Shown one piece after another: positions 21,701-30,063 of a stretch of DNA of 43,670 bases. The stretch is from a virus. The translations under genes and the position numbers were made by a program. The notes under the pieces were generated by a model, which worked only from the letters and a program-made list of their open reading frames with translations, searched no databases and had not been told where the DNA came from. The stretch is taken from the IMG/VR virus record IMGVR_UViG_3300021061_000029, positions 1-43,670 of that record, one strand, 5' to 3'. Numbering within the stretch: the stretch's first letter is position 1; each line of letters starts with the position of its first letter.

Positions 21701-21778
21701 AACCAGAGTCTTAGGGGTATCCCCGTCTGGCGCGACCTCCGAGTATTTGCCCTTCTCCTCTTCCGCCATTACTCCCAC
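18746..21778 (-). CDS. Tail fibre/tailspike-like protein, 1010 aa
   Basis: ATG 21778, 10-bp overlap with the upstream gene. It is long, S/T/G-rich and beta-repetitive. At least two repeats of the form S-P-x-L-C-P-x4-D-x3-G-I-Y-S followed by G-G-x2-R (about residues 680-770) are typical of phage tail fibres built as trimers. It should bind the host surface. Oddly, the last 80 residues contain C-G-D-C-G-Y and C-G-H-C-G-A, a C4 zinc ribbon, in place of a recognisable intramolecular chaperone. Confidence 0.8.
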   Translation of the reverse strand: MGVMAEEEKGKYSEVAPDGDTPKTLVASYWRPDPEKYYGVRDSLYTKCDYNELVKPLEDTDPATGGVTLTLAQLPDPISGKRIQLPSGDTTTVALGWAISGEGDNGLVRNAASDYGWYQSGTQIWRVTDSGFYLPQLTQGSVLFVGASGLVSQDNTNLFWDDTDNFLRLTSTAGKQLRLSYDANNYWDVLVSSSGILNLNPASTNASQTMQSLTSIDGSKGIIWTNTSSGASASSFLGLSTAGSGDAYAIMTAGTSWAIGVDNSDSDKFKISKSTALGTNDYFVIDTSGNVTFAGSVTTALTASRVVVTDSSSVLTTGPTWDGTNLGVNTTGPDRRLDVLDASNPQVRLTHTDGTVYAELQSTTTGFTTVGVPSSAGNYLFRFRYSAANIGNLSGVYNQTLGSVSGVEYLAQYGVDRFFDSSGCMYVGTNAPAGIIFSADNSNAHWKIAATGGLTTGGNYRFAHGTSALATNATEGFFHLQSCAGTPSGTPASIPTGQIPLVWDSTNNILYAYDGGWVSTSGSGGTLDQAYDSGGAGAGRTITVDSGAVRLTGSGTTAGGFLVDGSRTIASAAGATWNEVLIDADVSISGSTNITTATGFNMVALNAPTITDAGTVTSISLSSTLYIGGAPTGSGVTLTDTYALWVDSGVSRFDGQLGGSGSTSAASPSLCPNEADLDTGIYSTGSNVLDITTGGGNRVSISSSGITLVPTTTCQGVIRVSGGNVSSPALCPSGTDTNSGIYSVAEDSIGISCGGALRFAVNGVNPASTAGDANYYFPQATNTSGADTGWLLVGAAHTGQTASTEVLDVDFDLDAIMTHATGAITDQRSVLIRNRTHAFAGASTVTRATTLAIVGSPVQGTNATYTTSLAFWVAAGGQGSFNTYFGATPSMGGGIGVIGIANAGTNPSTNPTGGGILYSNAGAGTWRGSGGTVTAFGPAGPHCGDCGYDEWTVATLNTTWQSYRFVCGHCGATYSKGPQDVHALLSDDQRKEYLRRDMDFSAVAVLLGVA

Positions 21779-24700
21779 ACCTCAGCGCGTTCGAGGTCCC
21801 GAAGGATGCTTTCAAGCTGCATCCGCGTCTCTGGATCCACTCGGCCGGCGGCGCTGCGGAAGCGCCTAGCCATGCCTTTCTTGAGGAGCTGGTGCTGCGC
21901 TTTCACGCGCTCTGGATCTTGGATGCTGACGGGGAATCCAGCCGCCCGAGCGATAGCGTGCATGTAGGAGCGGTCGTAGGTGAGCGTCCCGTCCGGGTTT
22001 ATAGGCGGCGTCGCCTTTCCCTGGATGGCAGCACTAATGCGAACGAGGCCGGAAGCCTCAAGAATCTCACTCAGAATCCGCATATGAGGGATCTGCTGGA
22101 AGAGGCTGTCCACGATGGGCTTTTGGGGGATGATCGACTCGATCTTGCCCGTGTCAGGATCGAACTGCCACACCGTCCCGTTGAGCGACACGAACTGATC
22201 CGGTGTCACCATCGGCTTTTCGGTGAAGAGGTCGTAGCCGCCGATGGACTCAACCGCGATCTTGACCAAGGGGTTATTGCGCGGATCCATGAACTGCGGA
22301 ATGCCGCCAACGCCACCTAAGCTAGAGAACTTGGTAGCCTTCTCGAAAGGGTTGATGTTCCTCAAGTCTAGGAAGACGATGTTTCCTTCCTCGTCGCCCC
22401 CGATGGGGAGGTAGTTCCGGAAGCGGTTCGGCAGGCGGTCGTCACCCACCGAATCAATCATCATCTTGGCGAACTGATGCCAGAGGAAGGCTTGCTTGGT
22501 CCGCAGGAAGGGGAGCTGGAAGGCGAGCTGGAAGACGGTCTTCGAGAACGTCCAGAAGGGAATGACCCTGCGGATATACTCCCGCTCGATGGGGTGAAGC
22601 CTCCCGTAATTCCCGAAGAAGCCTTCCATCCGAGAGACGACCTGCTCTGCAATGTTCGCGTAAGGCTGAAGCGCCCTCTTCCTCGCCTGAAGCTCCGATA
22701 GCCTAGCGATATCGGGCAGCTCGTAGACTTTCGAGCCGAAGTTTTCCGCCAGCGTCTTCCCAGTCTGTTGCTCCAGGCGCGTTACCGCGGCCTCCATCTG
22801 AGCCTTGAGGTCCGCGATACGTCCCTCGGCCTTGGACGGGTCGAGATTCGACAGTGCCTTCTCACGGGTAATCTGTGTCTGGAGATTGGCGATCTCCTTC
22901 ATCGTGAGGTCCGCCTGGGACTGGACCGTGCCAGGCATGACCTTGGCGCGGAGTTTGTAGGTCCTGTCGACGTCCCCACGGAGAGCGGCCTGGATGATGT
23001 CGTTCTGGCCCTCGGTGGCCTTGAGGATCTTGCGCGTCTCCGTCAAGGCGTCCAAGGGAAGCCCGAGGACTTCACTCCGAGCCTTCATGAGGATAGCCAC
23101 CGCGTCGGTGGCGGCTTCCTGAGCGACGAGGGCGGCGGCAGTCGTGTTATTGAGCAGGGCTTCACGCTCGGCGATCTCCTTGCTGGCCGTCGTCAGGAAG
23201 ACCTGCCGAGCCCGCGTATCCGTGATCTCGGCCATCTTCTCGGCGGCACGCCTTAGAGGGCGCTGCGCTTCCATCCAGGGCCTAGCAAGGAAGGACGATG
23301 GGCTACCAGCCTCAGCGCCCAACATCGACTGCATGGCTTCGCCAGGGATATCACGGCTGCTCATCGCCGCACGCTTCCCAAGAGGGGAGTGCCCGCCGAA
23401 GAAGAGCATGGCGGCGTTGCCGATCAGGTTGTTCACGTAGTAGCGCGGCATGAAGGTGAGGATCAGGTCGCGCCAGGTATCGAGGACGGAGTCGTAGAAG
23501 CGCCAGAAGCCACGAGGCCCCGTCACCATCTTGTCCATGACGTAGGCGAACTCTTCGGGGACCTGGACGAGGACGTTCTTCGGGTCGTCTAGAGCGGCCT
23601 TGAGATCGGCCTGGAGGAGGTCGACCTGCGCCTCAAGGTCAGCCTTCGTGCGCTTGATCCCCTCGTAGATGGCCAGGCCATCGTCGGCCTGCCCAGCCTT
23701 CTTGAGCGCCTGACGGGCTTCGTTCACCCGCTGAAGGAGCATCGTCTGGGCGTTGACGACGTCGTTCTCTACGTAGCGCTTGAGGAGCGGCGGGACGATG
23801 CGGTAGCCCGGGTCCGCCTTGAGGCCCTTGAGCGGCTTCCCGTAGCGAAGTGTCGATTCGTTCCAGAAGTCGATAGCGGCGCGGAGACGCGCCTGATTCA
23901 TCATGCTCCGCGCTTGCCAGATGTCCGGGTTCTTGACGTAGACGTTCTGGCCCGTGCGGTGCTGGAAGCGGCTCTGCACCCCCGTAGCGTGGCTCTTCGG
24001 GTCTCCGCCTCTGAGTGACTCGAAAAGCTCGTCCAGGGAGCCAAGGATAGTGCGCTCCGTCTGGAAGGGGCGGTAGATGGGGTTGGTCGGTATGCCCCAA
24101 GGGTTCTGCCCAGAGACCCAGGCTTTAGCGGCCTCAAGAGCCTCGTCGCTCATGAGGAGGTCTTCGCCTTGCCTCTTGAAAAGCTCCCCCTTGAAGTGGC
24201 CTTTCTCGTGGAGCTTGAGGGCGACCTGCTGGAGGCGAGCGGTTTCCATCCGCTGCTCATCCATCACGCCCCAGTCGAGGAACTCCCGCTCGTTCGTCTT
24301 GACGTTGTCCCACCAAGCGTTCGCCCGCTCGAGGAGCTTCGGGTCGTCGATGGCTGACATCGGCATGAAGCCGTCGATCAGGTCTTCATGGACGTCTCGG
24401 AGCTTCTTTGGGACCGTTCGGGAGATCATGGCGCGGTAGTCGATCTCAGCACGCTTAACGTGTTCTAGCTGCTTCGCGCCGGCGAGAGCGACCGCCTCGC
24501 GGCCAAGAGGCGTGAGCGCCTTCGCCCGCATGAGATCCCCGATGTAGGGGGTCTTCTCCAAAGCCCGCGCCGTCAGCTCGAAGGGCTTCTTCATCATGCG
24601 GCCCGGGTAGCTCTGGATGCTCTGCCCGAGCCTGGCGATCTGCTGGCCTTCTTTTGCTCCGAGCTTCATGGCGGCCTTGCCGCTCGCCTTGAGCGCGCCG

Positions 24701-25269
24701 CCCGCGAGGTCAAAGACCGTCAGGATGTCGAGCATGACGGAGAATGGATGCTTATAGAGGGCTTCCCCGAAGCCTTGGTCGTAATGCTCAACCATCCCCT
24801 TGAGGACGGTGCGAGTAGTCTTGTCCAGTTCCCTAGTCAGCAGCTCAGGATTCTTGGCGAGGTCGTCGAGCCATTCGTAGTTCTTGACGATCTCGCTGCC
24901 CGCCTTCCAAGCGACCTTGATTGAGGCGGGGAGGGCGACGAAGAAATCCTCAACGTCCCTGGCGAAGTTCTTAAACCAGCCAGAGACAGTCTTCGTATGC
25001 TCGACCTTTGGACGCTCGGGGAAGGGGACCGCCGTAGAGGGGGCGCTATCGTCCACGTCCGGAGCGAGATCCTGCTGCATAGAAGGGATCTGCATGGCGG
25101 GGAGCTTCGGGAGCTGGAGCGTGGGGAGCTGAAGCTGTGGCATCTGGCCGTAGCCAGCATCGCCGCGATTGTCCTGTCCCTGCGGACCCCTCTTCTTGGG
25201 AAGCCCGGTACCAGTGGCCTCGAAAGGCTTTACGCCCCGATACGGACCCTGAGGCAGGAGGGGCGGCAT
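21769..25269 (-). CDS. Large internal virion / ejection-type protein, 1166 aa
   Basis: ATG 25269 overlaps the preceding stop (TAATG). A Pro/Gln-rich N-terminus is followed by long helical stretches and the segment W-R-D-L-I-L-T-F-M-P-R-Y-Y-V-N-N-L-I-G-N (about residues 600-620), a motif common in the large internal proteins of podoviruses. Hydrophobic patches near 930-960 (F-S-K-T-V-F-Q-L-A-F) could insert in membrane. It probably enters the cell with the DNA. No peptidoglycan-hydrolase motif was found by eye. Confidence 0.65.
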   Translation of the reverse strand: MPPLLPQGPYRGVKPFEATGTGLPKKRGPQGQDNRGDAGYGQMPQLQLPTLQLPKLPAMQIPSMQQDLAPDVDDSAPSTAVPFPERPKVEHTKTVSGWFKNFARDVEDFFVALPASIKVAWKAGSEIVKNYEWLDDLAKNPELLTRELDKTTRTVLKGMVEHYDQGFGEALYKHPFSVMLDILTVFDLAGGALKASGKAAMKLGAKEGQQIARLGQSIQSYPGRMMKKPFELTARALEKTPYIGDLMRAKALTPLGREAVALAGAKQLEHVKRAEIDYRAMISRTVPKKLRDVHEDLIDGFMPMSAIDDPKLLERANAWWDNVKTNEREFLDWGVMDEQRMETARLQQVALKLHEKGHFKGELFKRQGEDLLMSDEALEAAKAWVSGQNPWGIPTNPIYRPFQTERTILGSLDELFESLRGGDPKSHATGVQSRFQHRTGQNVYVKNPDIWQARSMMNQARLRAAIDFWNESTLRYGKPLKGLKADPGYRIVPPLLKRYVENDVVNAQTMLLQRVNEARQALKKAGQADDGLAIYEGIKRTKADLEAQVDLLQADLKAALDDPKNVLVQVPEEFAYVMDKMVTGPRGFWRFYDSVLDTWRDLILTFMPRYYVNNLIGNAAMLFFGGHSPLGKRAAMSSRDIPGEAMQSMLGAEAGSPSSFLARPWMEAQRPLRRAAEKMAEITDTRARQVFLTTASKEIAEREALLNNTTAAALVAQEAATDAVAILMKARSEVLGLPLDALTETRKILKATEGQNDIIQAALRGDVDRTYKLRAKVMPGTVQSQADLTMKEIANLQTQITREKALSNLDPSKAEGRIADLKAQMEAAVTRLEQQTGKTLAENFGSKVYELPDIARLSELQARKRALQPYANIAEQVVSRMEGFFGNYGRLHPIEREYIRRVIPFWTFSKTVFQLAFQLPFLRTKQAFLWHQFAKMMIDSVGDDRLPNRFRNYLPIGGDEEGNIVFLDLRNINPFEKATKFSSLGGVGGIPQFMDPRNNPLVKIAVESIGGYDLFTEKPMVTPDQFVSLNGTVWQFDPDTGKIESIIPQKPIVDSLFQQIPHMRILSEILEASGLVRISAAIQGKATPPINPDGTLTYDRSYMHAIARAAGFPVSIQDPERVKAQHQLLKKGMARRFRSAAGRVDPETRMQLESILRDLERAEVWE

Positions 25270-26540
25270 TAGGCGAACTGATCCCCAATCAGACTACCGA
25301 ACATCCGGCTCTGCCGCTGGTCCTTCGGCTGCGTCTGCTGACGCTGCTGAAGCATCCGCTGGAGCGACGGGTCGTCAAGCTGAAGCAGCTTCTTCATGAG
25401 GTCTCTGGAGGCGGCAGACTTCTTGCGGGTGGCCTCGTCCATGGAGGTCCGCTCAGTCTCCGACTCCTGCCCCGCAAGGGAGCGGAGGAGATCCGCCATC
25501 TGGTCCTGCTGCTTGAAGCCGAATTCCCGGTCGAGGTTCGCCTGACGCTGCGCCATCTCCTGAGCGCGGCGCTCCGCTTCCATCTGGGCCATACCCTGCT
25601 GCGCCTGCATCGAGCGGAAGTCCCTCCGCCCCTGCATACGCCCATGAACCTGGGCATCCTGAAGGCCCATCACGCGGCCTTCCAGCATCTCCTCCCGATG
25701 CGCCTGGTCATCGAGGCCAAGGACCATGGCGGCTGAGGTCTGCGGAGGAACCCCGGAGAGGTTCATGAGCGCCATGGCGATGTAGTCCCAAGCGCTTGGC
25801 TGCTTACGCTGCATCCTGGCGTCGTCGAGTGCCCGCTGCGCGTTAGAGAGGGCTTGGTCGATCTCAGGGGTACCCTCGAACTCCTTCTTGAGAGCTAGAG
25901 TCGCCTTCTCGTAGTCGTCCTGCGCGATGCCGTACTGCCTGACGGAATCCTGCACGGCCTCGTTGATGCCAGGAGGAACGAACTGGCCGAAACCCTGCAT
26001 CTGGGCAGCCTGGTCTTCGCCAAGCTCTCCAGCCTTCCACGGGCGATCCTGCGCGTCTAGGCGCTGGAGAAAGGATGGTTCACCCTGGCCCTGAGGGGTA
26101 GGGGCCTGCTGCTGCGGGACGGGGCTGCGACTTGCGCTTTCACGCTCATCCTTCACCGGGAGCCCAAGGACGGGGTTGATAGCGGATTTCGCCTCGTCTC
26201 CAAAGATTGCCCCGATAGCATTACCAGCAAACGAGTCGGCATCGGGGGCTACGCTGCTCATGGCGAGAGGCTTAGGGCCGATCTGCTGAGTCGCTGCGGG
26301 CATCCGAGCCCCAAGCTGCGCCCTCAAATCACCAGGGCCACCCTTGCCCATATCCAAGAGAGCCTTCATCAGGGCTTCTTTTTCGCCCGGGACCGGGGCC
26401 GTTGGCTCCTGTGGCTCAAGATCTGGTGGCCCGCCCTCTGGCAACCTCACTGGAGGCGTAGAAGGCTGTTCCTGCTGCTGTAGGAGCGCGAGGAGAGGGT
26501 TTCGGTTAGGCTGTCTCGCCTGAAACGGATTGCGAGGCAT
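25269..26540 (-). CDS. Gln/Met-rich coiled-coil virion protein, 423 aa
   Basis: ATG 26540. P/Q-rich first third, then helical sequence with M-Q-A-Q-Q-G-M-A-Q-M-E type repeats and high charge. It lies between two other presumed internal proteins, a usual place for T7/P22-like ejection proteins. Function inferred from position and composition. Confidence 0.55.
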   Translation of the reverse strand: MPRNPFQARQPNRNPLLALLQQQEQPSTPPVRLPEGGPPDLEPQEPTAPVPGEKEALMKALLDMGKGGPGDLRAQLGARMPAATQQIGPKPLAMSSVAPDADSFAGNAIGAIFGDEAKSAINPVLGLPVKDERESASRSPVPQQQAPTPQGQGEPSFLQRLDAQDRPWKAGELGEDQAAQMQGFGQFVPPGINEAVQDSVRQYGIAQDDYEKATLALKKEFEGTPEIDQALSNAQRALDDARMQRKQPSAWDYIAMALMNLSGVPPQTSAAMVLGLDDQAHREEMLEGRVMGLQDAQVHGRMQGRRDFRSMQAQQGMAQMEAERRAQEMAQRQANLDREFGFKQQDQMADLLRSLAGQESETERTSMDEATRKKSAASRDLMKKLLQLDDPSLQRMLQQRQQTQPKDQRQSRMFGSLIGDQFA

Positions 26541-26549
26541 CGGAAGCTC

Positions 26550-27035
26550 CTACCAAAAGTTCTGCCGATAGGCGTTCGTGGCCCACTGGGGGGCCTGCGG
26601 CTGAGGAGCCATCGCACCCATAGCCCAAGCGCCAAGGCCAGCGTTGGCAAGCCCAAGGCCGAGATCAAGCGCCATCGCCATCCGCTGTTGCTTGAGCTGC
26701 TTCTTGAAGGCACTCATCCCCTTGCCAGCGAGAGACGCCGCCTCCTGAGCGCCAGCGAGACGCCGCCCCGCCGAGCGGTCGAAGTGGGCGAGATCCCCTT
26801 CGCGGATAGAAGAGTCACCAAGTCCACGGGCGAAGAGAGACTCCTCAAGCTGGCGACGACCCCTCGCGCTATCTTCCTGCGTCTGTGACAGGAAGCGGTT
26901 AGCCTGGTTCCTCTCGTATCGCGCCTGAGCCTTCCCGAGCTTCTTCTGGGTCTTGTAGTTCTTGTGGCCCATCGCGTACTTGCCGGCCGTGCCCAGCAAG
27001 TTCAGCCCCAGCATGGCGATAGCTGGCGATACCAT
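26550..27035 (-). CDS. Internal virion protein-like, 161 aa
   Basis: ATG 27035. Hydrophobic ends (about residues 1-20 and 118-145, Ala/Gly/Met-rich) enclose a basic helical centre (Q-K-K-L-G-K-A-Q-A-R-Y-E-R-N). This layout resembles the small ejection protein of T7-like phages (gp14 type). It probably forms part of the DNA ejection channel. Confidence 0.55.
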   Translation of the reverse strand: MVSPAIAMLGLNLLGTAGKYAMGHKNYKTQKKLGKAQARYERNQANRFLSQTQEDSARGRRQLEESLFARGLGDSSIREGDLAHFDRSAGRRLAGAQEAASLAGKGMSAFKKQLKQQRMAMALDLGLGLANAGLGAWAMGAMAPQPQAPQWATNAYRQNFW

Positions 27036-27047
27036 CTGCTTCCCCTC

Positions 27048-28514
27048 CTACTGACTGCTCTGCGTCTGAAGAGGCTCCGCGTAAGCCTCGATCCTATAGA
27101 GCGTCACGTCCTGCCCAGAGGCGTTGTTCGTCGCCCTTATTCTATGATAATTCGCGGGAGTCGAGTCGGCCTCGAAGCGTTTTACTGGCCCCTCAGTAGA
27201 GACGTTCATGGTCCCGCCTAGAGAGCGGGCCGTCCCGTCCCCATACTGCTCAAGAGACAGTGAGAGAGAGCCTGTATTCTTCGCGTGGACGAAGATAGAG
27301 TGCATCCGCTTCTGGGCGTTCCCGTCCGCGAAGTCGATGTCGGGAGTCTCCCAGTAAAAGTCGATGGCAGAGCCGTCGTCATTCGTTCCGTTCTCGTCCT
27401 CCCAGACCAGGACGCTAGATCCAGCTTTCCCTAGGAGGAGTCTCCCGTCCGGGTGGTTGGCGTAGACCCTGACGGCCTTCCCTGTATTAAGCCCCCAGAC
27501 GCCCCGCTCAACGTCCAAGATCAACTCGCGGTTATTCGTCGTCCCAGACGCGGGGTAGGCGATCCGAATCGTCTTCTTGTAGCGGCCAAGCGCGATAGTC
27601 CCCTTGTTCGGGATGGCGTCGTAGGTAGGCCATACCGGGTCGTCCATGCGGACGGGGTTACGACCATTGATGCCGAAGATCCCCTTCGGGGTTGCCACCA
27701 CCACGAAGTTGTCGTAGGCGAGCATCGCGGTATTGGAGAGCGCGGGGTACGAGAGGATCTTCTTCGTGACGAAGTCAAACGGAGAAGATCCAAAGATGCT
27801 GTAAATCGCCCCTTCCAGGCTGCCCGCGACGTTGCTGATCTTGCTGACCAGCATGAAGTCGCCGGCCGAGCAGATGCCGTTCACCACGTAGCCATCGCCC
27901 TTGTTGAAGCCGATAGACACGCAGTTGTCCGGGTTCGTGGTCGTGTCCCACAGCTCCGGGTTGTTGAGGCCGCTGCCGTTTACGCGGCTGGCGTCCGATG
28001 CCGCCCCTGAGTAGTCATAGCCTGGTCCAGCGATCCAGAGCCGACCCTTGTGGACAGCCGTGTACTTGCCGTTTGGAGGAGGGCTCCCACCCAAGCTCGC
28101 CGTAGCCCCAGAGCCTGTCCACTTGTAGGGACCTCCGCCAGTATTGCAGATGATGAAGAGGTCGTTAAACATGGTCATGCTGACCATGGTGTCGGAGGTA
28201 ATCGTTGGCCCGCTGATCGCGGACCATGTCCCAGAGGTGATGTCGTAGAGAGCCGTTCCGACGCTCGCTAGAATCTTGGTCGTCCCAGCCGAGGTCGTCG
28301 CCCCAAAGAGCCCAGAGCAGAAGTTTCCACTCTGGGTAGAGCCCGTGAACTTGATGTACCCCTTGCGCTTCTTGACGCAGCCGACTTCCGTGGGATCAAA
28401 GTTCTGGGCGTCAGGGGACTGGTTGGCCCCTAGCCGATGAGCCGGGAAGCGCGTCACCAGGCCCCCGTCGAAGCCTTGCGCTGTAAACTGGGCAAATCCT
28501 TCGTCGATAGGCAT
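27048..28514 (-). CDS. Tail hub / head-closure protein, beta-propeller-like, 488 aa
   Basis: ATG 28514. The N-terminus S-P-D-A-Q-N-F-D-P-T-E-V-G-C-V-K-K-R-K-G is a signature of the podovirus tail/stopper proteins that follow the adaptor. The rest is rich in W, G, D and T strands like a propeller. It probably closes the portal-adaptor complex or forms the tail tube. Start and stop overlap its neighbours or nearly so. Confidence 0.65.
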   Translation of the reverse strand: MPIDEGFAQFTAQGFDGGLVTRFPAHRLGANQSPDAQNFDPTEVGCVKKRKGYIKFTGSTQSGNFCSGLFGATTSAGTTKILASVGTALYDITSGTWSAISGPTITSDTMVSMTMFNDLFIICNTGGGPYKWTGSGATASLGGSPPPNGKYTAVHKGRLWIAGPGYDYSGAASDASRVNGSGLNNPELWDTTTNPDNCVSIGFNKGDGYVVNGICSAGDFMLVSKISNVAGSLEGAIYSIFGSSPFDFVTKKILSYPALSNTAMLAYDNFVVVATPKGIFGINGRNPVRMDDPVWPTYDAIPNKGTIALGRYKKTIRIAYPASGTTNNRELILDVERGVWGLNTGKAVRVYANHPDGRLLLGKAGSSVLVWEDENGTNDDGSAIDFYWETPDIDFADGNAQKRMHSIFVHAKNTGSLSLSLEQYGDGTARSLGGTMNVSTEGPVKRFEADSTPANYHRIRATNNASGQDVTLYRIEAYAEPLQTQSSQ

Positions 28515-29371
28515 TAGATGTAGGGGGTGTAGATCGAGAAGTACTCGTCCCGCTGAATACGCCTCATCTCCCTCTTAGCTTCGAGCTTCTTCCCCTCGTA
28601 GAGCCCAAGCTGGATCTGCGCTTCATCCTCACGGCCAAGCTGGAAGAGCGCCTGGGCTATGGCATGGTGCAGAAGCGTCTTGTGCCAGCGCTGGGGGATA
28701 GCGGGCTCCGCCGTATCCGACGAGAGCTGCGGCGGGACGTAGAAGTAGTTCATGATGAGGTCTAGGCGGTATACGGGGAGGGTGGCAGTTCCTGGGTTGT
28801 GGGCCGCAGCCGTCGTTCCGCCCTGACCGCGCACGCAGAGCGTGAGATCGTTGTTGGACGTGTCTTGGCCTTGGTGAAGGATCTGCTCGCTGTCGATCAG
28901 AATCATCCCGCCGTTCGAGTGGAACTTCGTTACGTCTCCAACCTGGATCGTGGTGGCGGAGCTTGATACCGTATTACTGATCGTGGACGTGTTCGACGAA
29001 GTCCCGGGAGGTGGGCCAAGCCAGAGGCAGTTGTCGACGATGGTGTAGGCGACCGGGCGCGTCGAGGTAGCATCCCAGTCGAAGTACCCAGCCCTCTGAA
29101 AATCCTTCGGACTCATGTAGGTCAGAGGATACTCGCCGTTCTGGTACCAGTGGACCGTCTTTGGCTTGATGAAGTCGGACGGGAGGGCGTAGCGGAACTG
29201 CTTGGCCGTGACGTAGTAGCCGTATGGCCTCCAGAGCGGCTCAACCGTCGTGGTCCAGTCCTCTAGCGCGTTGTTGATGTACGTGCCCGCGACTGCGGAG
29301 GTAATCTGCTTCCCGTTGGGGGCGTTCACCCTCCGAAGCAGCTCCGTGCGGAGAGCGGAAAAGGCCGTCAT
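28514..29371 (-). CDS. Head-to-tail adaptor-like protein, 285 aa
   Basis: ATG 29371 (ATGA overlap). The N-terminal helix L-R-T-E-L-L-R-R-V-N-A, then Y-I-N-N-A-L-E-D-W, and the strand-rich Y-A-L-P-S-D-F-I-K-P-K-T match the general plan of P22 gp4/T7 gp11-like adaptors. It joins portal and tail. Assigned from layout and position, not a database match. Confidence 0.6.
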   Translation of the reverse strand: MTAFSALRTELLRRVNAPNGKQITSAVAGTYINNALEDWTTTVEPLWRPYGYYVTAKQFRYALPSDFIKPKTVHWYQNGEYPLTYMSPKDFQRAGYFDWDATSTRPVAYTIVDNCLWLGPPPGTSSNTSTISNTVSSSATTIQVGDVTKFHSNGGMILIDSEQILHQGQDTSNNDLTLCVRGQGGTTAAAHNPGTATLPVYRLDLIMNYFYVPPQLSSDTAEPAIPQRWHKTLLHHAIAQALFQLGREDEAQIQLGLYEGKKLEAKREMRRIQRDEYFSIYTPYI

Positions 29372-30063
29372 GCAACCTCACCCTGCTTGGCGTAAAAACG
29401 GTCAAGCATCTCGAATTCCTTGTGGATGGACGTGGCTTTGAGCGGGAGTTCGCTTTCGATGCCAGAGGCGTCCCGAAGCGTCACCCAGTCAGGACACCAA
29501 AAGGGAAGCTCGTTGAGCGCCCGGTTTACGCGGACCTTGAGGCAGGTGTAGTAGTCCTTCACCTTCTCATAGGTCTCATCTTCGCGCCCTTCTTCCTTCC
29601 TGACCTCTTCGAGCTTCGAGCGCATGTACTCTTCGGAGAAACTGTTATCGCTCCCGACAGTGACGATGCGAGGAGATCCCATAAGCATCGCCATGCCCAT
29701 CGCCCCGATGAGCGAACAGCCACGATGCAGGATCTTGAGGTTCTGGACGTCTTCAGGCAGCTTCTTGGCCGGCTCCCACAGATAGACGTCTGGCTCGTAA
29801 TGCTCCGCCCAGTTCTCGACGCCAATCTTGATGGCGGCTTTGGCATTCGGATGGTCCTTGTAGAGGCGATAGGCGAGGGCGTCGATGAAGAACCAGTACT
29901 CCGCTTTGACCTTCGTGATGGCGGAGTTGATGGCGATACGGAAGCTGTGCGGGTGCGGCTCCGCCAAGTACTTCTCCGCCTTCTTGACCGACGGCCCAGG
30001 GCAGATAATGAAGCAAAGCTCCCTGACGTGCTTGCCGTAGAGCTGGCGGGCGAGGGGATTCAA
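29368..30063 (-). CDS. DUF115/Maf-like putative sugar transferase B, 231 aa
   Basis: ATG 30063. Near residue 20, F-I-I-C-P-G-P-S-V is followed by I-A-I-N-S-A-I, then A-E-Y-W-F-F-I-D, and later M-G-S-P-R-I-V-T-V-G-S-D-N-S-F. This is the G-P-S ... N ... D ... G-x-D order of DUF115/Maf proteins and of GT42-type sialyltransferases, which use CMP-activated nonulosonic acids. It is homologous-looking to its upstream neighbour (30060-30869), so a duplication is likely. Embedded in the head genes with 4-bp overlaps on both sides. Transfer of the phage-made sugar to virion protein is an inference. Confidence 0.6.
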   Translation of the reverse strand: MNPLARQLYGKHVRELCFIICPGPSVKKAEKYLAEPHPHSFRIAINSAITKVKAEYWFFIDALAYRLYKDHPNAKAAIKIGVENWAEHYEPDVYLWEPAKKLPEDVQNLKILHRGCSLIGAMGMAMLMGSPRIVTVGSDNSFSEEYMRSKLEEVRKEEGREDETYEKVKDYYTCLKVRVNRALNELPFWCPDWVTLRDASGIESELPLKATSIHKEFEMLDRFYAKQGEVA